Shown one piece after another: positions 26,610 to 35,154 of a stretch of 64,000 bases of DNA. The DNA is from JACDHG01 sp963811585 (GTDB taxonomy: Bacteria > Actinomycetota > Actinomycetes > Propionibacteriales > Nocardioidaceae). Under the pieces are notes generated by a model. It worked only from the letters and a program-made list of their open reading frames with translations. It ran no database searches and was not told where the DNA came from. How positions within the stretch are numbered: the stretch's first letter is position 1; each line of letters begins with the position of its first letter. The DNA is taken from positions 124,001 to 188,000 of the forward strand of contig CAWERR010000009.1 in NCBI GenBank assembly GCA_963811585.1. The letters run 5' to 3'. Position numbers and translations under genes: made by a program.

Positions 26610-26624
26610 CCATCACTCAGGCTG
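26598..26624. terminator. Perfect 10-bp bidirectional hairpin between the 45-residue gene and whiB7
   Basis: CAGCCTGAGT (26598-26607), 7-nt loop, ACTCAGGCTG (26615-26624). It spans the stop codons of two convergent genes. Confidence 0.75.
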
Positions 26625-26886
26625 CCGCGGTCTTGCGCGGCCGACCTCTCGGTCGCTTGCGGGCGACCACAACTCCCCCGATGAACAGCTCTCCGCCCCA
26701 GACGCCCCAAGGCTCTCGCCTCTCGCGTGCGCCGGCCAGGCAGAGTTCACGGACCGGGCACTCGAGGCACAGGCTTTTGGCGAGCTCGAGCTGACCGGGG
26801 CTCTCGGCGAACCACAGCTCGCCGTCGTTCTCGCGGCAGGGCAGACCCTGCGCTGTTGTGGGCAGCCCGATCGCGTGTGCGCTCAC
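26617..26886 (-). CDS. whiB7: WhiB7-type iron-sulfur transcription factor
   Basis: 89-residue WhiB protein. The four cluster Cys are C17, C40, C43 and C49; the turn motif is EPWGVWGGE and the C-terminus carries an AT-hook (RPRGRPRK, 78-85), the combination that defines WhiB7/WblC. WhiB7 works with the primary sigma factor to switch on intrinsic antibiotic-resistance genes when translation is inhibited. The GTG start overlaps the stop codon of an upstream 58-codon ORF (GTGA), and a hairpin lies just before it, in line with the leader-controlled expression known for whiB7. Confidence 0.93.
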   Translation of the reverse strand: MSAHAIGLPTTAQGLPCRENDGELWFAESPGQLELAKSLCLECPVRELCLAGARERREPWGVWGGELFIGGVVVARKRPRGRPRKTAAA

Positions 26887-27059
26887 GCCACCCGACCCAC
26901 AACCGGTCGGGACGCGTGGGTGACGTTGCGGTGCTGCGACCGAGCACGGCGGTCAGCCCGGAGGCGTCGACGGAGGGCGGCACCTGCGAAGTAAGAGCGG
27001 GCGCGCTCGCGGTGGTAGGAGTTTTCGGCTGATGCGAAGTGTTCGAAGGTGTTCAACAT
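26883..27059 (-). CDS. Upstream ORF (uORF) in the whiB7 leader, 58 codons
   Basis: ATG at 27059 with AGGAG 8 nt upstream; the peptide starts MLNTFEHFASAENSYHRERA and is very Arg-rich (RRRLRADRRAR). Its TGA overlaps the whiB7 GTG, so translation of the two is coupled. In mycobacteria and Streptomyces, whiB7/wblC is controlled by an upstream ORF whose slow translation favours read-through into the gene; here the uORF runs right up to the regulator. It could instead be a small protein of its own. Confidence 0.65.
   Translation of the reverse strand: MLNTFEHFASAENSYHRERARSYFAGAALRRRLRADRRARSQHRNVTHASRPVVGRVA
26886..26925 (-). promoter_or_regulatory. Mutually exclusive hairpins before the whiB7 start
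   Basis: Stem A pairs 26891-26897 (CCCGACC on plus) with 26905-26911 (GGTCGGG). Alternative stems pair 26895-26900 (ACCCAC) with 26916-26921 (GTGGGT) and 26886-26893 with 26918-26925 (7 of 8). They share bases, so only one set forms at a time. Both would cover the ribosome site of whiB7 and lie inside the uORF. Confidence 0.5.
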
Positions 27060-27102
27060 CTCTGGCTCCTGATTGGCTTGACTCGATGACTTGAGCCTGC
27101 CG

Positions 27103-27131
27103 ACCTAAGGTGCCGCTACACATGAGGACAA
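27103..27131 (-). promoter_or_regulatory. Candidate whiB7 promoter
   Basis: On the minus strand TTGTCC (27131-27126), 17-bp spacer, TTAGGT (27108-27103). AT-richer sequence lies just upstream of the -35, as WhiB7-responsive promoters need. It would give a leader of about 210 nt containing the uORF. No experimental support. Confidence 0.35.
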
Positions 27132-27229
27132 TGCCTTATCTCGCCACGACTACGACCTCAGATGCCTTAGACCCAGGCGTAGGACCGCGATCCACCGCAT
27201 CGTGAGTCATGACGCTCGCGTCCAGCCCA

Positions 27230-27949
27230 TCACGTCGGCTCGACGAAGGTGGCCGTCTCGACCAGGCCGGAGAACAACTGGACTCTCTTGCCCTCCCCAG
27301 TGCCGAAGACGAGGGCGCTGAGTATCAACAGCGATCCGTCGACGTCGAGGATCCAGTACCGGTCGACCACCGGCTCGCCGAGATCCCGGCCGAGGTCGTC
27401 GCCCGATTTCCAGATGTGCAGGGTGTCCTCGACGCACGTCTTGTAGTCGAGGTCGGCCGGTGTAGTCAGCTTGAGGTAGAGCCCGTCGTACCCGCCGACC
27501 GACACCGGGACAGGCTTGCTCGTGGTCGTCAGCTTCTGCGCTGCCAGCGCGGCAGCGACGTCCTCGGCGGTTGCGCCGACAGTGGAAGTTGTGCCGGAGG
27601 CCGAGCATGGCTCCTCGTAGACACCGTCGACTGCGTGGTACCCGATAACCCCACGGTTGTTCCAGATGAAGGGACCACCGCCGTCGAAGTTCTCCGGGAC
27701 GTCGATGACGGCAAGGGGCGCTTCATTTCCCCCGGCGGCGGCGACCGCCCATCGGCCAGCCAGTATTCTCCGCCCGACGTCCCAGTTAGGGAGTACTTCG
27801 TAGTCGGGCTGTGCTGTGCTCCTGGTGGGCGTCTCGCCGTTCCCTGCCGGGTCGGTCCCTGTCTGGCCGTCGCTGGTGCAGGAGGCAAGCAGGACCACCG
27901 CGGCGGCAAGCGTTGCCGGGAGGGCGCGAGCCGTGATGATTCGGTTCAT
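27230..27949 (-). CDS. Secreted lipoprotein, divergent partner of the SARP-STAND regulator
   Basis: 239 residues, ATG at 27949 with AAGGAG 7 nt upstream. Signal peptide ends in lipobox LASC, followed by a Gly/Thr-rich linker. The rest is a small extracytoplasmic domain with two Cys (EEPCSAS and YKTCVED) that may form a disulfide. No enzyme motif is visible. It shares a 139-bp promoter region with the SARP-STAND-WD40 gene; lipoproteins of this kind sit divergently beside such regulators in related actinomycetes as far as I recall, so it may be its target or sensor partner. Confidence 0.8.
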   Translation of the reverse strand: MNRIITARALPATLAAAVVLLASCTSDGQTGTDPAGNGETPTRSTAQPDYEVLPNWDVGRRILAGRWAVAAAGGNEAPLAVIDVPENFDGGGPFIWNNRGVIGYHAVDGVYEEPCSASGTTSTVGATAEDVAAALAAQKLTTTSKPVPVSVGGYDGLYLKLTTPADLDYKTCVEDTLHIWKSGDDLGRDLGEPVVDRYWILDVDGSLLILSALVFGTGEGKRVQLFSGLVETATFVEPT

Positions 27950-28003
27950 GATGATCTCCTTCGCGGCCGCCGCATGCGACCTTGTGATCCAGTGGCGCGC
28001 CGT

Positions 28004-28048
28004 CGGGTATCGGTGGCCCTCCGGCGCGGGTATCAGCCGGGTATCAGC
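28004..28048. promoter_or_regulatory. Direct repeats CGGGTATC in divergent promoter, candidate SARP operator
   Basis: CGGGTATC at 28004-28011, CGGGTATCAGC at 28027-28037 and again at 28038-28048. The last two are exact tandem 11-bp units; the first is 23 bp upstream. SARP regulators bind direct repeats spaced 11 or 22 bp beside the -35, so autoregulation by the adjacent SARP-domain protein is plausible. Confidence 0.6.
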
Positions 28049-28088
28049 CCTGTTGACGCCCCCGCACGAGGGCGCGGACAGTGGAGCC

Positions 28089-31000
28089 ATGGGTATCGCC
28101 GTGCTCGGCCCGATCCGGGTCGACGGTCAGGTCAACGGGCTGAGCCCGAGGGACCGAGTGGTCTTGTCAGCGCTGGTCGTGAGAGCCGGCGAGCCGACCA
28201 GCACCGAGGCGCTGGCGGACGCGCTGTGGGGGGAGGAGCAGCCCGCCTCGTGGGCGAAGGTCGTTCATGGCTGCGTCGTACGGCTGCGCAAGCGGCTGGG
28301 TGCGGCGGCCATCGAGTCGGGATCGTCGGGTTACCGCCTCACCTTGAGCGACGAAGAGCTGGACCATCGCCTGTTCGAGCGGCTGCTCGAGCGCGGGCGT
28401 GAGGCGCTTTCGGGTGGCGATCCGGAGCGGTCGTCATACCTGGTTCAGGAAGCCCTGGATCTGTGGCGCGGGCGGGTGCTGGTGGACCTGGAGGAGTGGG
28501 AGCCGGGGCGGGTCGAGGCCGAACGGCTCGAGGGTCTGCGGATGGATGCCGAGGAGCTGCGCGTGGAGGCCGAGACGCGCGCCGGGCACGCGCAGGCCGT
28601 GCTGGAGGAGGCACGAACGCTGGTCGCGAAGGCGCCGTTCCGGGAGCGGCGTTGGGCGTTGCTCGCCAGGGCACTGCACCAGGCGGGCCGCCAGGCGGAG
28701 GCCTTGGGCGCGCTCAAACGGGCTCGCGCGATGCTGGTCGACGAGCTCGGCCTGGATCCGGGCCGTGAGCTCGTGGAGCTCGAGCAGCTGTTGTTGCGGC
28801 AGGACCCTTCGTTGGCTCCGCCAGGGGAGAGGGAGGTCAGTGCTGACTGCCCCTATCGCGGGCTCCTGCCGTACGACGCTGCGGATGCCGACTCGTTCTT
28901 CGGTCGCGATGACGACGTCGGGGCGTGCCTGAGGCGGCTCAGGGACTCGGGTGTCCTGACGGTCATCGGGCCCTCGGGTATCGGAAAGTCCTCACTGGTC
29001 CGGGCCGGTGTGATGGCAGCTCTCGTCCGCAGTGGGACGCCGGTACTGGTCACCACACCGGGGGCGCATCCGATGGACTCGATCACCGGGTTGAAGGCCC
29101 GCGGCCGACAGACTCTTGTGGTCGACCAGGCCGAGGAGGCGGTCACGGTCTGCTCAGACTCCGCCGAACGGGAGCGGTACTTCGCGGCGCTGGCAGCCCA
29201 TGTCGGCGCAGGCGGAGTGCTGATTCTCTCGCTGCGGGCGGACCACCTTGGCGACCTGGCGCCGTACCCGGATATCGCGCGCGTCCTCGAGGACGGCCTG
29301 TATCTGCTTGGTCCCATGAGCGAGCCGGACCTGCGCAGCGCGATCGAGGGCCCCGCCCGTCGAGCCGGCCTGCGGCTCGAGCCGGGCCTCGTCGACCTCC
29401 TGATCCGCGAGGTCGAGGGTGAGCCGGCTGCGCTGCCGATGCTCTCGCACGTGCTGCGCGAAACCTGGGAACGTCGCGAAGGCCCGACGCTGACCGTCGA
29501 CGGATACCGCGCCACGGGGGGCATCCGATACGCCGTCTCCCAGTCGGCGGAGCTCCTGTACGACGCGATGGACGATTCCGAACGCAGCCGGCTCCGTAGC
29601 CTGCTGCTCCGGCTGGTGATGCCCACCGAGGACGGCGACCCGGTGCGCGCCAGGGTGCCGCGCGCCAAGGTCGCCGCCGACGACGCACACCAGCGACTCG
29701 TCGAGCAACTGGTGGAGGCTCGCCTGGTCAGCATCGACGGCGACACGGTCCAGATTGCCCACGAGGCGCTGGTACGGGTGTGGCCACGGTTGCGTGGCTG
29801 GCTCGACGACGACGTCGACGGTCAACGACTCTTCCGACATCTCGCCGGTGCAGCCGACGCCTGGGACGCCATGGGTCGACCGGACAGCGAGCTCTACCGC
29901 GGGACGAGGCTCGGCCGCACCCTGGAGTGGCGAGCACGCGCCGCCCCTGACTTGAACGCCACCGAGGACGCGTTCGTCGCTGCGTCCGTTGCCCTCTCGG
30001 AAGCCGAACTGCGCACCGCGGAGACCCGGATCGCCCGCGAACGCTCGGTCAACCGTCGACTGCGAAGCGCCTTGGCCGGAGTCGGCGTCCTGCTCGTGAT
30101 CGCGCTGGTCGCAGGTGTCATCGCCGTACAGACGGCCGACCGCGCACAACGCGACCGGGACCGCGCCGAGCTTGCGTCCGTCCAGGCTGAGCGGGCGTCA
30201 GCGCGGGCCGAAGCAGCGGCGGACTTGGCGGACGCCAGGCGCGCCAGCGCCCAGGCACCCTTGCACGAGGACGTCACGACCGGGCTGCTACTCGCTGTCG
30301 CTGCACTCAACATTGACGCCACCCCGCAGGCCCGCGAGAACCTCGGCGCAGCCCTGACCCGCGCAGGGCCTTTGTCCGGGGTGCGTGACATCGGCGAGAT
30401 GGCTGGGGCACCCGGCACGGCCTGGCTCGCATCGATGGCGGCGAGCTCGGACGGTGCCTGGGTAGCCGCTAGCTGGCCCAACGGGCAAGGGGTGCTGCTC
30501 TTCGACGCCTCCACGCTGGCGCCCGTCGAGTTCGAGGACGGCACCTCCAGCCTTGCGGTCGCCTTCTCGCCGGACGGCAAGCAGCTGGCGGTCGCCCACA
30601 ACCAATGGGTTCCGGAGGGCCGGCCGAGAGTCGACCTGCCCATCCGGCTGTACGACTTGCCGGGAGGCGCGCGGTCCGAAAGTCAGCTCGGCGGCCTGCC
30701 GCCGGACAGTACGGTCGAGTATTCCCTCGACTTCAGCCGGGACGGCAAGCGGATTGCGGCGGCCGTCCGGCAGTGGGACAGGTCGAGATTGGAGTGGAAC
30801 CCTCGAGGACGGGCCGCGGTCTGGGACCTGGCCAACCCATCGCAGCCCTTGTTTAGTGAGCGCGTGCCGGACTTCGCAACTACGGCCCTGAGTCCGAACG
30901 GTCGACTCCTCTACGTCCTGGTCCCGGGTGGCCGGCCACTGCGTGTCTACGACGTCGACTCTGGCCGCCTGATCCGTTCCATCGACAACGCACCCCTCAA

Positions 31001-32390
31001 GGCCGCCGGAACGCAGGTGTCCGCGGAGATCGCTGGCGATCGGCCGGCGAACCTCCTCGACGTCAGCCCGGACGGCGCGACGCTCGCCGTCGCGACCGGG
31101 AACCAGGTCCTGCGGTTCGACGCGGTGACCCTGGAGGTCCGCAGCCCAGCGCTGCGCGCCCACACGGCTGACGTCAGTGAGGTCGGCTTCTCCCACAACG
31201 GGCGACTCCTGGTCTCTGCTTCTGACGACGGGACCGCGATCGTCTGGGATGCCGCCTCGGGTGGCCTGCTTCATCGATTCGTCGGGCGCGGTGGTCTCCG
31301 CAATGCTGCGTTCAGCGCCGACGACCGGACCGTGTACACGACGGGGGGCGACGGGGCGATCTTGGCCTGGGACGTACGAGGGGCCAGCCGGCTACTCACT
31401 CTGGGGGAGGACACCAGTGGGATGGAGGAGCAGGACTACCTGGTGTCGCTGCCGGCGCCGGACGGCCACACAATCGCCCGGGTGGAATCGGGCAGATTGT
31501 GGTTCGAGGACGCCAGGACCGGCCGCAGAACCACGCGCCCGGTCCCCACCGGCGACACGAACTTCATCTGGTCGCCTGACGCGCGCTGGCTCTTGTCGAG
31601 CGGCGGCGACGAGTACCTGAAACTGTGGAACGCAGCGTCTGGCGCCCTCGCCGCCAAGAAGTTCGGCTACGGGCCGAGCGAAGTGCTGGCAGCCTTCAGC
31701 CCGGAGAGCGACAAGGTGTACGTGCGGGGCTCGGACTCGAGTCTGCGGACGTTGGACAGGGCGTCCCTAACACCGATGTACGACGACGTCGAACTGGGCA
31801 GCCAGCCGACCGCCATCGTGCCCCACCCGGACGGCTCTGTCATCGCCCTCATGCACGAGGGCCAATTCCTTCGCGTGCAGCCCGAGACTGCGGAGATCCT
31901 CGAAAGCGAGCCGCCGGGACTGCTGTCGCCTTCGGACCAGCTAGGCGCCTTGTCTCCGGACGGGTCGCTGATGGCCACGTCGGACGTGAACTACAACGTG
32001 GGACTGCTCGATCTGGAGAGCCATGAATGGATCGGCCCGGACTCGCAAACGCGGACGGGTGACCTCACGTACGCCCCCGACGGCAGCCAGTTCGCCACGC
32101 TCCAGCGGGAGCGAATCCGGCTCTGGGACGGTCGCACAGGCGAGTACCAGGCCAGCCTTCCCCTCCCCAGCCGGACCGCACACCTGTCGATCTCATACTT
32201 GCCCAACAGCAAGGGTCTCCTCCTCGCAGCCACTGACGGGCGCACGTGGGTTGTGGATACCCGCACGAACAGATGGGTGCAACGCGCCTGCACATCAGCC
32301 GGCCGCAACCTCACGCAGGAGGAATGGAAAGAGTTCTTCCCCAACCGGCCGTACGACGTCACCTGCCCACAGTGGCCGGCCGGGACATGA
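28089..32390 (+). CDS. SARP/BTAD - nSTAND1 - transmembrane - WD40 regulator
   Basis: 1433-residue signalling protein. Order: winged-helix DNA-binding domain (1-90), BTAD helical domain (about 95-245), STAND NTPase (Walker A GPSGIGKSS at 294-302, followed by winged-helix and helical parts to about 640), a single membrane helix (about 660-683), and a C-terminal WD40 propeller (about 800-1430; clear blades such as SHNGRLLVSASDDGTAIVWD). The ATG at 28089 fits the domain start. The DNA-binding end is cytoplasmic; the propeller would lie across the membrane if the helix is real. Its stop overlaps the LuxR-LAL start (ATGA). Ligand unknown. Confidence 0.9.
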   Translation: MGIAVLGPIRVDGQVNGLSPRDRVVLSALVVRAGEPTSTEALADALWGEEQPASWAKVVHGCVVRLRKRLGAAAIESGSSGYRLTLSDEELDHRLFERLLERGREALSGGDPERSSYLVQEALDLWRGRVLVDLEEWEPGRVEAERLEGLRMDAEELRVEAETRAGHAQAVLEEARTLVAKAPFRERRWALLARALHQAGRQAEALGALKRARAMLVDELGLDPGRELVELEQLLLRQDPSLAPPGEREVSADCPYRGLLPYDAADADSFFGRDDDVGACLRRLRDSGVLTVIGPSGIGKSSLVRAGVMAALVRSGTPVLVTTPGAHPMDSITGLKARGRQTLVVDQAEEAVTVCSDSAERERYFAALAAHVGAGGVLILSLRADHLGDLAPYPDIARVLEDGLYLLGPMSEPDLRSAIEGPARRAGLRLEPGLVDLLIREVEGEPAALPMLSHVLRETWERREGPTLTVDGYRATGGIRYAVSQSAELLYDAMDDSERSRLRSLLLRLVMPTEDGDPVRARVPRAKVAADDAHQRLVEQLVEARLVSIDGDTVQIAHEALVRVWPRLRGWLDDDVDGQRLFRHLAGAADAWDAMGRPDSELYRGTRLGRTLEWRARAAPDLNATEDAFVAASVALSEAELRTAETRIARERSVNRRLRSALAGVGVLLVIALVAGVIAVQTADRAQRDRDRAELASVQAERASARAEAAADLADARRASAQAPLHEDVTTGLLLAVAALNIDATPQARENLGAALTRAGPLSGVRDIGEMAGAPGTAWLASMAASSDGAWVAASWPNGQGVLLFDASTLAPVEFEDGTSSLAVAFSPDGKQLAVAHNQWVPEGRPRVDLPIRLYDLPGGARSESQLGGLPPDSTVEYSLDFSRDGKRIAAAVRQWDRSRLEWNPRGRAAVWDLANPSQPLFSERVPDFATTALSPNGRLLYVLVPGGRPLRVYDVDSGRLIRSIDNAPLKAAGTQVSAEIAGDRPANLLDVSPDGATLAVATGNQVLRFDAVTLEVRSPALRAHTADVSEVGFSHNGRLLVSASDDGTAIVWDAASGGLLHRFVGRGGLRNAAFSADDRTVYTTGGDGAILAWDVRGASRLLTLGEDTSGMEEQDYLVSLPAPDGHTIARVESGRLWFEDARTGRRTTRPVPTGDTNFIWSPDARWLLSSGGDEYLKLWNAASGALAAKKFGYGPSEVLAAFSPESDKVYVRGSDSSLRTLDRASLTPMYDDVELGSQPTAIVPHPDGSVIALMHEGQFLRVQPETAEILESEPPGLLSPSDQLGALSPDGSLMATSDVNYNVGLLDLESHEWIGPDSQTRTGDLTYAPDGSQFATLQRERIRLWDGRTGEYQASLPLPSRTAHLSISYLPNSKGLLLAATDGRTWVVDTRTNRWVQRACTSAGRNLTQEEWKEFFPNRPYDVTCPQWPAGT

Positions 32391-35140
32391 TGCCAAGCCC
32401 CCTGCTCGAGACGAAGTTCTATCTCCCGAGGTCGCGGCGTGGGCTGGTGTCGCGTTCGCGACTGATCGGGCGGCTTGACCGCGGGACCGAGTCGAAGTTG
32501 TTGCTCGTTTCCGCACCGGCCGGTTTCGGCAAGACGACTCTGCTCGCAGAGTGGCTCGCTGGGGAACCGACGAACCTCGGCGGTGAGTGGTCCGTCGCGT
32601 GGCTGTCGCTCGATCGGGGCGACAACGACTCCACCACGTTCTGGACCTACGTGATCGCTGCGCTGCGGACGGCGGCGCCCGGCGTCGGCGCGCAAGAGCT
32701 CGCACTTCTGCAGGAGCCTCAGCCGCCTCCGATCCAGCTGGTGCTTACCACGCTTCTCAACGACCTCGGCGCGTTGCCGAGCGACATCGTGCTGGTGCTC
32801 GACGACTACCACCTCGTCGACGCGCGCGAGGTGCAGGAGGCGATGGCTTTCCTGCTCGACCATGCACCTCCGCGGCTGCACTTGGTGGTCGCCAGCCGCG
32901 CAGATCCCGCGTTGCCGCTGGCCCGGCTGCGGGCCCGCGGTGAGCTCGTCGAGATACGGGCTGCCGACCTGCGCTTCACGACCGACGAGGCCGCGGCGTA
33001 CCTCAACGAGATGATGGGCCTGCAGCTGGCGGCACCGGATGTGGCCGCGCTCGAAGGCCGCACCGAAGGGTGGATCGCCGCGCTTCAGCTGGCCGCGCTC
33101 TCCATGCAAGGCCGCGACGACGTCGCCGGCTTCATTGCCGGTTTCGCGGGCGACGACCGGTACGTCGTCGACTACCTGGTCGAGGAAGTCGTGCAGCGTC
33201 AGCCCGAGCAGGTGCAGACCTTCCTGCTGCAGACCGCCATCCTTGGCCGGCTGAGCGGTCCACTTTGTGAGGCCGTCACCGGCCAGGCTGACGCCAAAGC
33301 CATGCTCGAGGCGCTAGACCGGGGGAACTTGTTCCTGGTCCCGCTCGACGACCGCCGCCGGTGGTACCGCTACCACCAGCTCTTCGCAGATGTGCTGCAT
33401 GCACGCCTGCAGGACGAGCAGCCCGAGCAGGTCCGGGAGCTGCACGGTCGCGCAAGCGTTTGGTATGACGAGAACGGCGAGCAGTCCGCAGCCATCCGGC
33501 ACGCGCTGGCCGCCGAGGACTTCGAGCGAGCGGCCGACCTGGTGGAGCTGGCGATGCCGGCGACGCGGAGGAACAGGCAGGAGGCGACGCTGCGTGGCTG
33601 GCTCGAGATGCTGCCCGACGAAGTAGTCCGCGTGCGGCCCGTGCTGAGCATCACCTTCGTCGGCGCCTTGCTGTCCACGGGCGAAATCGCAGGCGTCGAG
33701 GCGCACCTTCAGGATGCGGAGCGTTGGCTGGACGAAACAGGCAACTTGCCCGTGGGGCCGACAGATTCGCCGACCGAGATGGTCGTCGTGGACGACATGG
33801 AGTTTCGCCGTCTTCCCGGTTCGGTCGCCGTTTATCGTGCCGCACTGGCTTTGCTGCTGGGCGATGCTGCCGCAACACTGACCCACGCCCAGCGGGCTCT
33901 CGATCTTCTTCAGGCAGACGATCATCTCGGGCATGGAGCGGCCGCGGCACTGATCGGACTCGCGTCCTGGGGAAGCGGGGATCTGGCAACAGCGCACGAC
34001 GCGTATGCCGATTGCATAGCGAGCATGCGCCGAGCCGGACACCTATCCGACGTACTCGCATGCTCGATCACGCTCGCGGACCTCCGGATCACCCAGGGCC
34101 GTCTCCGCGACGCGATGCGCGCCTACGAGCAGGCGTTGGAGCTCAACCCCGAGCAGGGCCAGCCAGTTCTCCGAGGAACATCCGACATGTACGTCGGGAT
34201 GAGTGCGCTCCACCGGGAGCGAAACGAGTTGGATGTCGCCAGAGAGTTACTGCTGCGAGTCGAGGAACTGGGCGAGCACATCGGGATGCCGCAGAACCGT
34301 TATCGCTGGCGGGTCGCGATGGCTCGGATACGGGAGGCTGAAGGAGATTTCGGTGGCGCGGTCGACCTGCTCGACGAGGCGGAGCGAGCGTATGTAGGTG
34401 ACTTCTCGCCCAACGTGCATCCGGTTCCAGCAGTGAGGGCACGTACGTGGATCGCGCAGGGAAGGGTTGATGACGCGCTCGGCTGGGCCCGTGAGCAGGG
34501 TCTGTCCATGGACGACGAGCTCAGCTACCTGCGCGAGTTCGCGCACGTCACCCTGGCGAGGGCGGTGTTGGCCCACGATGAGGGCAAACGCGCAGCGGCC
34601 GCCTCTGACGACGCGATTTCATTCTTGGAGCGACTCCTCGACGCAGCAGAGCATGGGGACAGGACGGGAAGCGTCATCGAGATCCTGCTGCTGCAGGCGC
34701 TAGCGCATCACAGGCGAGGCGACATCCCGGCTGCGCTCGAGCCATTGGAACGCGCCTTGACGCTGGCCGAGCCGGAAGGCTACGTCCGGATCGTTATTGA
34801 CGAGGGCACACGCATGGCGATCCTGTTGAGAGCTGCCGCGGACCAGGGGATCGCCCCGAGCTATGTTCGTCGACTCTTGGTGGCGTTTGGCGAGGCTGAT
34901 GACAGCCCGAGCACCAAGCAGGATCTGGTCGATCCACTGAGCGAACGCGAGCTTGACGTCCTCCGGCTTCTCGGGACCGACCTGGGCGGCCCGGAGATCG
35001 CCCGCCAGCTCGTGCTGTCGTTGAACACCGTCCGAACTCACACCAAGAACATCTACGCCAAGCTCGGCGTGAACAACCGTCGCGAAGCGGTCCGCAGGGC
35101 CGGCGAGCTGGACCTGTTGTCGCGAACCCGCAACCGATAG
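32387..35140 (+). CDS. LuxR-family LAL regulator (MalT-like STAND ATPase)
   Basis: 917-residue ATP-dependent regulator. N-terminal STAND ATPase with Walker A PAGFGKTT (44-51) and Walker B VLVLDDYHLV, a long TPR-like helical array (about 350-820), and a C-terminal LuxR helix-turn-helix (LSERELDVLRLLGTDLGGPEIARQL in two parts, then NTVRTHTKNIYAKLGVNNRREAVRRA). Its ATG overlaps the stop of the SARP-STAND-WD40 gene by 4 nt, so both giant regulators are co-translated. MalT-like proteins bind a small inducer and multimerise; the inducer here is unknown. Confidence 0.93.
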   Translation: MMPSPLLETKFYLPRSRRGLVSRSRLIGRLDRGTESKLLLVSAPAGFGKTTLLAEWLAGEPTNLGGEWSVAWLSLDRGDNDSTTFWTYVIAALRTAAPGVGAQELALLQEPQPPPIQLVLTTLLNDLGALPSDIVLVLDDYHLVDAREVQEAMAFLLDHAPPRLHLVVASRADPALPLARLRARGELVEIRAADLRFTTDEAAAYLNEMMGLQLAAPDVAALEGRTEGWIAALQLAALSMQGRDDVAGFIAGFAGDDRYVVDYLVEEVVQRQPEQVQTFLLQTAILGRLSGPLCEAVTGQADAKAMLEALDRGNLFLVPLDDRRRWYRYHQLFADVLHARLQDEQPEQVRELHGRASVWYDENGEQSAAIRHALAAEDFERAADLVELAMPATRRNRQEATLRGWLEMLPDEVVRVRPVLSITFVGALLSTGEIAGVEAHLQDAERWLDETGNLPVGPTDSPTEMVVVDDMEFRRLPGSVAVYRAALALLLGDAAATLTHAQRALDLLQADDHLGHGAAAALIGLASWGSGDLATAHDAYADCIASMRRAGHLSDVLACSITLADLRITQGRLRDAMRAYEQALELNPEQGQPVLRGTSDMYVGMSALHRERNELDVARELLLRVEELGEHIGMPQNRYRWRVAMARIREAEGDFGGAVDLLDEAERAYVGDFSPNVHPVPAVRARTWIAQGRVDDALGWAREQGLSMDDELSYLREFAHVTLARAVLAHDEGKRAAAASDDAISFLERLLDAAEHGDRTGSVIEILLLQALAHHRRGDIPAALEPLERALTLAEPEGYVRIVIDEGTRMAILLRAAADQGIAPSYVRRLLVAFGEADDSPSTKQDLVDPLSERELDVLRLLGTDLGGPEIARQLVLSLNTVRTHTKNIYAKLGVNNRREAVRRAGELDLLSRTRNR

Positions 35141-35154
35141 CCGTCAGTCAGCCC

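Noticed and set aside
28089..35140. SARP and LAL regulators as markers of an antibiotic gene cluster
   Set aside because: No PKS, NRPS, terpene or lanthipeptide genes within the window; neighbours are oxidoreductases and housekeeping genes.
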